Source: Lysobacter sp. S4-A87
GTDB taxonomy: Bacteria > Pseudomonadota > Gammaproteobacteria > Xanthomonadales > Xanthomonadaceae
Assembly: GCF_022637455.1 (NCBI RefSeq)
Contig: NZ_CP093341.1
Span: 806,001 to 870,000, forward strand
Reading direction: 5' to 3'
DNA length: 64,000 nt
Within the stretch, counting starts at the first letter, position 1. Every line of letters starts with the position of its first letter. The notes beneath the pieces were generated by a model. The model searched no databases and was not told the DNA's origin. It worked only from the letters and a program-made list of their open reading frames with translations. Shown one piece after another: positions 35,391 to 42,829 of this stretch. Both the position numbers and the translations under genes were made by a program.

Positions 35391-35456
35391 CCCGGGTGCG
35401 CTGCGCTTACCCGGGCTACCTGGCTGGGTAGCCCGGGTAAGCGCAGCGCACCCGGG
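35391..35456. repeat. Perfect 30-bp inverted repeat (family B), BIME-like
   Basis: Left arm 35391-35420, 6-base loop, right arm 35427-35456, perfectly complementary and centred on TAGCCCGGGTAAGCGCAGCG. A single unit of the same sequence with one change (GTAGCCCGGGTAAGCGAAGC) is at 51796-51826. It may act as a bidirectional terminator between convergent regulator and kinase genes. Confidence 0.8.
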
Positions 35457-35461
35457 GGCTC

Positions 35462-38400
35462 TCAGGACAACGCCACTTCGCGAGCAGCAAGTGCGCGGTC
35501 GAGCACCGACTTCAATGCCAGCGGCTTCACCGGTTTGGCCAGCAGCGACAGCCCTGCCTCTTCGACCGCGCGACGCACGACTTCACCGCGATCGGCGCTG
35601 AGGATCAACGTCGGCCGCGCGCCAAAGCAATGCTCCAGGCGCTCGGCCAACGCCACCCCGGTGTCGCCGTCATCGAGGTGGTAGTCGAACAGCCACAGCG
35701 AGGCCGGCATGCGCTGCAGCGCTGCCTCGGCCTCGGCGCCATTGCGCGCGGTGACGACGTCGAAGCCCCAGCCCCGCAGCACGGCGGCCAAGGCGGACAT
35801 CGCCTGTGCGTCGTTGTCGACCGCCAGCACGCGCAATGCGGCATCGACGTTGGGCGCCGATGACGTCAGCAGCGGTCGAGGCGCACTGTGCACCCGTACC
35901 GAGAACACCGTGCCCTGGCCAAGCCGACTGCGAAGTCCCAGCGGCGCATCGAGCAACTGCGCGATGCGTTCGGCGATCGACAGGCCCAGCCCCAGGCCCT
36001 GCCCCGGTGCGTCTTCTCCACGTCGGAACTCCTCGAAGATCGCCGCCTGCTGGCCCGCGGCGATGCCGGGGCCACTGTCGTGCACTTCGATGCGCAAGCC
36101 GTCGCCGTCGCGTCGCACGCCCAGCACCACCCCGCCGCGCTCGGTGTATCGCACGGCATTGGCAAGGAAGTTCTGCAGGACCCGGCGCAGTAGCTGCGGG
36201 TCGGTGTGCGCCCAGGCACGACTGGCAATGAAGCCAAACTCGAGGCCACGCGAAGCCGAGATCGCGCGGAACTCCGATGCCAGCGGTTCCAGTACCTCGG
36301 CCAGCGGGAACGGACGCGGCTGCGGAACCAGGCCGCCGGCCTCCAGGCGCGACATGTCGAGCAGGCCGGTGAGCAGGTCACTGGTCGAATCCAGCGCGCC
36401 GCCGATCTGCGCCACGGTTTCGCGCTGGCGCGGCTCGTGCAGCTGCTGCGACAGCGCATCGGTGAACAGTTGCGCGGCATGCAACGGCTGCATCAGGTCG
36501 TGGCCGATCGCGGCGAGGAAGCGGCTCTTGGCTTCGTTGGCGCGCTCGGCGTCGCGCTTGGCCACTTCCAGGTCGGTGGTGCGCTCGACGACACGTTGTT
36601 CCAGCGTCTCGTTGGCCATGATCAGGCCGGCCTCGGCGCGGCGGAACGCGGTCACGTCGGTGAAGGTCGCGACGAAGCCGCCGCCAGGCATCGGGTTGCC
36701 GCGGATCTCGATGATGCTGCCGTCGGCGAGGACGCGTTCGGACAGGTGCGCGGTGCCCGCGCGCATGAAACTCAGGCGCCGCTCGAGGGCGCGTTCGAGA
36801 TCGCCTTGCGGCGGCATTCGCTGCAGGGCCCAGCGCGACAGCTCGGCGATCGGCCTGCCGACCTGCAGCAGTTCCGGCGGGAACCCGAACAACTCGACAT
36901 AGCGCCGGTTCCACGCGACCAGGCGCAACTGCGCATCGACCACGCTGATGCCCTGGCTCATGTTCTGCAGCGCCGCCTCGAGCACGCGCTGGTTGAAACG
37001 CAGGTCGGCGGAGGCCTCGCCGACGATCGCCGCGACGGCGTCGAGCTCGTGCCCGCTCGCTGCGCGCCGCGCCGCATCCAGCAGCACCCGCGCCGACGCC
37101 GAACCCAGCACGGCCGCCAGTTCGCGCTCGATCCGCTCTTCGATCGGAGCGGCCACCGGCTCGCCGGCGGGCACGCCCTGCAGCAACTGCTGCACGCGCT
37201 CGCGCGGCAGGAAACGCAGGCCTGCATTGCGCAGCGTCTTGACGTCGAGGCCACGATGGGCGCGGTGCGGCGCCTCGCGGCGCCACAACGCTGCCAGTAC
37301 GGTGGCGAGCGTGCCGACGAACAGACTTGCACCGACAGCACGCCCGAGCCGGCTCCAGCCGGTCAAGCCAAACAAAGCATCCGGCGCCAGCCAGTGCAGG
37401 CCGAACGGGCCGTTGTCGAGCCACGGTGCCGTCGCCCCGCGGATCTCCATCGCCATCGGCAGCAGCTGCACCCAGGCCCAGGCAGCGAAGCCGCCGGCAA
37501 TGCCTATCACCGCGGCGCGCGCCGGCGTCTGCGGCCGCCACACTGCGAAGCACAGCGCCGGCACCAGCGTCGCCAGCGCCGAGAACGACACCGCGCCCAC
37601 GTCAGCCAGCGCGTCGTTGCCGGCGATCAGGCGGCTGTAGGCCCAGGCCAGCAGCATGATCACGACGATGCCGGCGCGGCGCAGCGCCAGCACGCTGCCA
37701 CGCAGGTCGCTGCCGTCGTTGCGCGACCACGAACCGCGCAGCAGGCCGGGCGCGAACCAGTGGTTGCCGATCATCAGGCTGAGCGTGAGGGTGCTGACCA
37801 CGACCATGCCGGTCGCCGCGCTGAGGCCGCCGAGGAAGGCGAACAGTGCCAGGCCCTCGTGCCCCTGCGCCAGCGGCAGCGCGAGAACGTACAGGTCCGA
37901 TGGCACGCCGCTGCCGCCGAGCATCGCCTGCCCCGCCTTGGCCAACGGCAGCACCGGCAGCGCGATCAGCACCAGGTACAGCGGGAACTGCCAGCGCGCC
38001 GTGCGCACGTCGCGTTCGTCGCGGCACTCGACCACGCCAACGTGGAACTGGTGCGGCAGGATGAACATCGCCAGTGCGCCCAGCAGCACCAGCGGCGCGA
38101 AACCGTCGGCCGAACGCGACGGCGGCGCCATCGCCGGCGCAATGGGCAGGTCGCCCAGCCCCCACCAGACAAACAGCCCCAGCGCCAGCATCGCCGCCAG
38201 CTTGAAGACCGACTCGAACGCCATCGCCAGGACCAGGCCGCGGTTGTGCTCGGCGGCGCTGGCGCGGCGCGTGCCGAACAGCATCGCGAACAAGGCCATC
38301 GCCAATGCCACGTACAGCGCACTGTCCTGCCACGCCGGCGTCGGCGCGATTTCACCGCTGTGCGTGGTCAGCATGGCGAAGCTCATCGCCACGGCCTTGA

Positions 38401-38800
38401 GCTGCAGGGCGATGTAGGGGATCAGCCCCAGCGCCGCGACCAGGGTGACGGTGGCGGCGAGCCACGCGTCCTTGCCCAGGCGCGTGGCAATGAGGTCGGC
38501 CAGCGAGGTCGCGTTGGTTTCCCGCGCCAGCTGCACCAGCCGGATCATGAAAGCGATGGCGACCGCGTACAGCACGATCGCACCAAGGAAGGTCGGCGGC
38601 AGCGGCCACCCGTAGCGCGCGGCCTGGGTGACGGTCCCGTAGAAAGTCCACGAGGTGCAGTGCACCGCCAGCGACAGCGCGTAGACATGACCCCAGTGCC
38701 GCGCCAGCACGGTGGGCCGGCGCTCGGCGTAGAGCGCCGTGCCGAACATCAGCGCCAGCCAGGCCAGGCTGGCCAGGGCGACCGCGGTGAAGCTCAGCAT
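35462..38800 (-). CDS. Hybrid histidine kinase with SSS transporter domain (CrbS-like)
   Basis: 1112 residues. Residues ~1-560 form about 13 membrane helices of the sodium/solute symporter fold (HCTSWTFYGTVTQAARYGW; SLADLIATRLGKDAWLAA). Then a linker, a PAS domain (~640-740), a HisKA with His767 in AAIGHDLMQPLHAAQLF, an HATPase (NAVRYTERGGVVLG; GLGLGLSIAERIA) and a C-terminal receiver with Asp1039 in LWLFDYHLDDGDTG. This order matches CrbS/MxtR kinases sensing acetate-related metabolism. The convergent NarL-type regulator is the obvious partner. Confidence 0.92.
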   Translation of the reverse strand: MLSFTAVALASLAWLALMFGTALYAERRPTVLARHWGHVYALSLAVHCTSWTFYGTVTQAARYGWPLPPTFLGAIVLYAVAIAFMIRLVQLARETNATSLADLIATRLGKDAWLAATVTLVAALGLIPYIALQLKAVAMSFAMLTTHSGEIAPTPAWQDSALYVALAMALFAMLFGTRRASAAEHNRGLVLAMAFESVFKLAAMLALGLFVWWGLGDLPIAPAMAPPSRSADGFAPLVLLGALAMFILPHQFHVGVVECRDERDVRTARWQFPLYLVLIALPVLPLAKAGQAMLGGSGVPSDLYVLALPLAQGHEGLALFAFLGGLSAATGMVVVSTLTLSLMIGNHWFAPGLLRGSWSRNDGSDLRGSVLALRRAGIVVIMLLAWAYSRLIAGNDALADVGAVSFSALATLVPALCFAVWRPQTPARAAVIGIAGGFAAWAWVQLLPMAMEIRGATAPWLDNGPFGLHWLAPDALFGLTGWSRLGRAVGASLFVGTLATVLAALWRREAPHRAHRGLDVKTLRNAGLRFLPRERVQQLLQGVPAGEPVAAPIEERIERELAAVLGSASARVLLDAARRAASGHELDAVAAIVGEASADLRFNQRVLEAALQNMSQGISVVDAQLRLVAWNRRYVELFGFPPELLQVGRPIAELSRWALQRMPPQGDLERALERRLSFMRAGTAHLSERVLADGSIIEIRGNPMPGGGFVATFTDVTAFRRAEAGLIMANETLEQRVVERTTDLEVAKRDAERANEAKSRFLAAIGHDLMQPLHAAQLFTDALSQQLHEPRQRETVAQIGGALDSTSDLLTGLLDMSRLEAGGLVPQPRPFPLAEVLEPLASEFRAISASRGLEFGFIASRAWAHTDPQLLRRVLQNFLANAVRYTERGGVVLGVRRDGDGLRIEVHDSGPGIAAGQQAAIFEEFRRGEDAPGQGLGLGLSIAERIAQLLDAPLGLRSRLGQGTVFSVRVHSAPRPLLTSSAPNVDAALRVLAVDNDAQAMSALAAVLRGWGFDVVTARNGAEAEAALQRMPASLWLFDYHLDDGDTGVALAERLEHCFGARPTLILSADRGEVVRRAVEEAGLSLLAKPVKPLALKSVLDRALAAREVALS

Positions 38801-38847
38801 GGGGTGGCGGCGAGGTGCATCACGGGAGGATAGCCGAGCTGGGGCGC

Positions 38848-38886
38848 CTCACCCCAACCCCTCTCCCGCAGGCGGGAGAGGGGCTC
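38848..38886. repeat. Intergenic palindromic repeat, family A copy 2
   Basis: CCTCACCCCAACCCCTCTCC followed by the CGCAGGCGGGAGAGGGG inverted half, between the kinase start and TonB-receptor stop. Same core as at 3227 and 55701. Confidence 0.7.
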
Positions 38887-38894
38887 GCACGGCG

Positions 38895-41129
38895 TCAGAA
38901 GTCGTACCGCGCCGACAGCGTGTACTGGCGCGGCGCACCGTAGAAGCCGGTCAGCACGCCCAGCGCGGCGTTGAGGTTGTAACCGGTGGTACGGTACTCC
39001 TTGTCGGCCAGGTTGGTGCCCTGCAGCGACAGCGACCAGGCATCGTCGATGCGCCAGATCACGCCGGCATTGACCAGGCCGTAACCGTCCTGGGTGATCG
39101 GCTGGGCACCGGTGCGGACGATCTCCGTGGTCGCGACCACTTCACTCTGGTAGCTGTAACCCAGGCGCGCCGACAGGTTGCCGCCGTTGGACAGATCCGT
39201 GCGGTACTCGACGTTGAGCGCACCGGAGAAGTCCGGAGCATTGGTGAACTCCTGCTCGTCGGCGATGTTGACGCCGGCGTACATGAACTCGTCGTACTGG
39301 GCATCGAGCCACGCCAGGTTGCCGCTGATCAGCCAGTTCTGCGTCGGCAGCCACTGGTATTCGACTTCCACGCCCTGCACGGTGCCCTTGCCGGCGTTGG
39401 TGAAATCGCCGAAGAACGCATCGTTGGTGCCATCGCCGTTGCTGTCGTAGGAGGTGAACACCGACAGCTGGATGTCCTCGTACTTGTTGTGGAACGCAGC
39501 CAGGTTCAGGAACAGCGTCTGCTCCAGGAACGCCATCTTGCTGCCGATTTCGAAGCTGTCGACCGACTCGTCATCGAACGGCTCCGCCGAACGCGGCACC
39601 GCCGTGGCCTGGGCGCGGATGTTGAAACCGCCCGACTTGAAGCCGCGCGACGCCAGGCCGTAGACCATGATGTCCGGCGTGACCTGGTAATCGAGCGAGA
39701 TCTTCGGCGAGGTGTTCTCAAAGCCGATGCGCTTGTCGAAGTTGGCCGCGATCGGGGTCGGGTTGTTGGCCGCGCAGCGCGCCGCCAGCGTCGAGAAGGT
39801 GGCATCGGTGTAGCAGCGGTTGAGCACCACCGCATGCTTCTTCTCGTCGGTGTAGCGCGCGCCCAGGTCGAGCTTGAGCCTTTCGGTCAGGTCGAACGTC
39901 CAGTCCGCGTACAGCGCCAGCGCATCGGTGTAGACCGTGCCCTGGGTATCGCCGAAGGACAGGTTGAAGAAGTTGTTGAGGACCTGGCCACCGGCCTCGC
40001 CGTCGAAGGAGTAGAAGCCGATCACGCCACGCGAGCGGCCGCCGGCGTCGTAGTTGACCTGCAATTCATTGGTGACCTGCTCGTCGGCGTAGAACGCCTT
40101 CACGTCGGCGACCTTGTTGGGCAAGGTGTCGAAGTCGATGTTGGTCTCGGTGTCGGACTCGCGCTTGGCCAGGATGTACTTGAACCCCCAGTCCTCGTTG
40201 ATGCGCCAGTTGACCGTGGCCGAGGCGCCCTTCATCGAGGTGTCATTGACGTTGGGCATGCCACTGCGGATGTCGTAGCGGCTGTCCAGCGGCAGGAAGC
40301 CCGGGGCGAAGCGGTTGGGCGCCAGCATCCTGGCGCCGCGCACGCCGGACTGGTCGTCCATCCAGTCGTAGGCGAACTGCACATTGAGGTCGTCGCTGAT
40401 GTAGGCGCCGAGCTGGCCGCGCATCGCCAGGATTTCCTTGTCGCTGACTTCCTGGCCACTGAACAGGTTGTCGCCGTAACCCTCGCGGTTGAAGCTGCCC
40501 AGCGCGATGCGGCCACGCAGCGCGCCGTCGCCGACGGACGCGCCGAGCGAGGCCTTCACGTCGAGCTGGTTGTAGTTGCCGACGGTGACCGACACCTGGC
40601 CTTCCGGAGCGACCGGCAGTCCGCGCGAGATGTACTTGATCGCACCGCCAATGGTGTTCTTGCCGTACAGCGTGCCCTGCGGGCCGCGCAGAACTTCGAT
40701 GCGTTCGACGTCGAATACGTCCAGCAGCGCGCCCTGCGGGCGGGCGATGTAGACATCGTCCATGTACATGCCCACGCCCGGATCGACGCCCCACAGCGGA
40801 TCGGACTGGCCGACGCCGCGGATGTAGGCGGTGATCGTGCTGCTGGAGCCGCGGGCGGCGTAGATGGTCAGGTTGGGCACCTGGCCGTCCAGATCGCTGA
40901 GGTCCTCGATGTTGAGCTTGTCGAGCGCGTCGGCGGTGAATGCGGTGACTGCGACCGGGACTTCCTGCAGCGTCTCCTCACGCTTGCGCGCGGTAACGGT
41001 GACGCCACCGAGCGTGGTGGCCTGCGCTTCGCCGGTCGGAGCGGCGGTCGTTTCCTGGGCGAAGGCGGCCGGCGCCAGCAAGGCGAAGGCAATGGCGATG
41101 CTCAGGCTGCTTCTGTTGCTGCGATTCAT
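38895..41129 (-). CDS. TonB-dependent outer-membrane receptor
   Basis: 744 residues: signal peptide (IAFALLAPAAFAQE), TonB-box-like GGVTVTARKREETLQEVPVA, plug domain with VERIEVLRGPQGTLYGKNTI, and a 22-strand barrel ending in SARYDF with the aromatic C-terminus. It takes up a large or scarce substrate across the outer membrane; ligand unknown, but this GGVTVTARKREE subgroup often transports non-siderophore organic compounds. Gene order (kinase, receptor, GntP permease) suggests a carbon substrate (inference). Start at 41129; the upstream in-frame ATG lacks a signal peptide. Confidence 0.92.
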   Translation of the reverse strand: MNRSNRSSLSIAIAFALLAPAAFAQETTAAPTGEAQATTLGGVTVTARKREETLQEVPVAVTAFTADALDKLNIEDLSDLDGQVPNLTIYAARGSSSTITAYIRGVGQSDPLWGVDPGVGMYMDDVYIARPQGALLDVFDVERIEVLRGPQGTLYGKNTIGGAIKYISRGLPVAPEGQVSVTVGNYNQLDVKASLGASVGDGALRGRIALGSFNREGYGDNLFSGQEVSDKEILAMRGQLGAYISDDLNVQFAYDWMDDQSGVRGARMLAPNRFAPGFLPLDSRYDIRSGMPNVNDTSMKGASATVNWRINEDWGFKYILAKRESDTETNIDFDTLPNKVADVKAFYADEQVTNELQVNYDAGGRSRGVIGFYSFDGEAGGQVLNNFFNLSFGDTQGTVYTDALALYADWTFDLTERLKLDLGARYTDEKKHAVVLNRCYTDATFSTLAARCAANNPTPIAANFDKRIGFENTSPKISLDYQVTPDIMVYGLASRGFKSGGFNIRAQATAVPRSAEPFDDESVDSFEIGSKMAFLEQTLFLNLAAFHNKYEDIQLSVFTSYDSNGDGTNDAFFGDFTNAGKGTVQGVEVEYQWLPTQNWLISGNLAWLDAQYDEFMYAGVNIADEQEFTNAPDFSGALNVEYRTDLSNGGNLSARLGYSYQSEVVATTEIVRTGAQPITQDGYGLVNAGVIWRIDDAWSLSLQGTNLADKEYRTTGYNLNAALGVLTGFYGAPRQYTLSARYDF

Positions 41130-41254
41130 GGTGACGCTCTCTCCCCAGTCCCAAATCGTTGGCCGCGGCCCGGCGGGTGCCGGAAGCGAAATGACCGACG
41201 GGCCCTCCCCCGTCATGCTGGCAAGCCTAGGACCGTGCGCCTGCCGGCGCTGCT

Positions 41255-41266
41255 GTACCTTCGGAC
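41255..41266. promoter_or_regulatory. Operator-like GTACCTTCGGAC upstream of TonB receptor
   Basis: About 126 bases upstream of the receptor start. Ten of twelve positions match GTACTTTCGTAC at 34654-34665; the shared form is GTAC(T/C)TTCG(T/G)AC. Confidence 0.35.
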
Positions 41267-41315
41267 AATGCCGGTCGGGGCCGCCCGCGCAGAGACTCTG
41301 TCGACATCTGCACTA

Positions 41316-41398
41316 GTTCGTCAGTCCCGCGAAGGCGGGAATCCAGGGCCTTCAGTACTCAACGTCCATGGATCCCCGCCCACGCGGGGATGACGAAT
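41316..41398. repeat. Inverted repeat pair, family C
   Basis: Two facing ~30-base copies: left at 41316-41347 containing GTCCCGCGAAGGCGGGAATC, right at 41369-41398 containing GATCCCCGCCCACGCGGGGA. Each copy is itself a hairpin. The pair lies 25 bases before the GntP permease start and after the TonB promoter region. Confidence 0.75.
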
Positions 41399-41422
41399 CC
41401 AAATTCCGTACCGGGGACGTAC

Positions 41423-42820
41423 ATGGCATTTCTGATCGTGCTGGCCGCGCTGTGCTTTCTGATGTTCGTGGCCTACCGCGGCTACAGCGTGATCCTGTTC
41501 GCGCCAGTGGCCGCGCTCGGCGCGGTGCTGTTGACCGACCCGTCCCTGGTCGCGCCGATGTTCACCGGCTTGTTCATGGACAAGATGGTCGGCTTCCTCA
41601 AGCTGTACTTCCCGGTGTTCCTGCTCGGCGCGGTTTTCGGCAAGCTGATCGAGTTGTCGGGATTCTCCAAGGCGATAGTGGCCGCGACCATCCGCCTGTT
41701 CGGTGCCGGCCGGGCGATGCTGTCGATCGTGGTGGTGTGCGCGCTGCTGACCTACGGCGGCGTGTCGCTGTTCGTGGTGGTGTTCGCGGTGTACCCGTTT
41801 GCCGCCGAACTGTTCCGCCAGAGCGACATCCCCAAGCGCCTGATCCCCGGCACGATCGCGCTGGGTGCCTTCACTTTCACCATGGATGCACTGCCGGGCA
41901 CGCCGCAGATCCAGAACATCATCCCGACCACGTTCTTCGGCACCAACACCTGGGCGGCGCCGTGGCTGGGCACCATTGGCGGCGTCTTCATCCTCGTCGT
42001 CGGCCTGTTCTATCTGGACTGGCGGCGTCGTGCGGCGCTGGCTGCCGGGGAAGGCTACGGCGACCAGCTGGTCAACGAGCCGGCACCGTTTGCCGGCGGA
42101 ACGCTGGCCCACCCGTTGATCGCAATCCTGCCGCTGGTGCTCGTCGGCGTGGTCAACAAGCTGCTGACCGTGGCCATCCCGCGCTTCTATGGCGAGGCAC
42201 ACAGCTTCGACCCGGCGGTGATCGGCAGTGCCACGCCGGTGGTGCAGGAAGTGTCCAAGGTCGCGGCGATCTGGGCCGTGCAGGGGGCGTTGCTGGTCGG
42301 CATCCTCGCCGTGCTCGCCTTTGCATGGAAGCCAGTGATGGCCAGCTTCGCCGAGGGCAGCAAGTCGGCGATCGGTGGTGCGTTGCTGGCGGCGATGAAC
42401 ACTGCCTCGGAGTATGGTTTCGGTGCGGTAATCGCCGCCCTGCCAGGCTTCCTGGTCGTGGCCAATGCGCTGGCCGCCATCCCCAACCCGCTGGTCAACG
42501 AAGCCATCACCGTGACCGCACTGGCCGGCATCACCGGCTCGGCATCGGGCGGCATGAGCATCGCCCTGGCGGCGATGGCCGAGACGTTCATCGCCAATGC
42601 CAATGCCGCCGGCATCCCGATGGACGTGCTGCATCGTGTCGCCGCGATGGCCTCGGGCGGCATGGACACCCTGCCCCACAACGGTGCGGTGATCACCCTG
42701 CTTGCAGTAACCGGCCTGAGCCATCGCCAGGCCTACAAGGACATCTTCGCGATCACGCTGATCAAGACCGCGGCGGTGTTCGTGGTGATCGGGACGTTCT
42801 ACGCGACCGGGCTGGTGTAG
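41423..42820 (+). CDS. GntP-family permease
   Basis: 465 residues, about 12 membrane helices, H+-coupled organic-anion symporter of the GntP/gluconate family. Conserved parts: FKFVxPVF-like LKLYFPVFLLGAVFGKLIE, DALPGTPQIQNIIPTTFFG and the repeated GITGSASGGMSIALAAM/AMASGGMDTLPHNGAV near the C-terminus. Substrates in the family include gluconate and D-3-hydroxybutyrate; here the substrate is not decided. The ATG at 41423 is used because the upstream ATG at 41390 falls inside repeat C. Stop 9 bases from the convergent acetyltransferase stop. Confidence 0.85.
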   Translation: MAFLIVLAALCFLMFVAYRGYSVILFAPVAALGAVLLTDPSLVAPMFTGLFMDKMVGFLKLYFPVFLLGAVFGKLIELSGFSKAIVAATIRLFGAGRAMLSIVVVCALLTYGGVSLFVVVFAVYPFAAELFRQSDIPKRLIPGTIALGAFTFTMDALPGTPQIQNIIPTTFFGTNTWAAPWLGTIGGVFILVVGLFYLDWRRRAALAAGEGYGDQLVNEPAPFAGGTLAHPLIAILPLVLVGVVNKLLTVAIPRFYGEAHSFDPAVIGSATPVVQEVSKVAAIWAVQGALLVGILAVLAFAWKPVMASFAEGSKSAIGGALLAAMNTASEYGFGAVIAALPGFLVVANALAAIPNPLVNEAITVTALAGITGSASGGMSIALAAMAETFIANANAAGIPMDVLHRVAAMASGGMDTLPHNGAVITLLAVTGLSHRQAYKDIFAITLIKTAAVFVVIGTFYATGLV

Positions 42821-42829
42821 CCCCTGCCA

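Noticed and set aside
36206-38833. 875-codon plus-strand open frame
   Set aside because: Exact antisense of the hybrid kinase, with no recognisable domain.
38739-41393. 884-codon plus-strand open frame
   Set aside because: Antisense of the TonB receptor; composition typical of a shadow frame.
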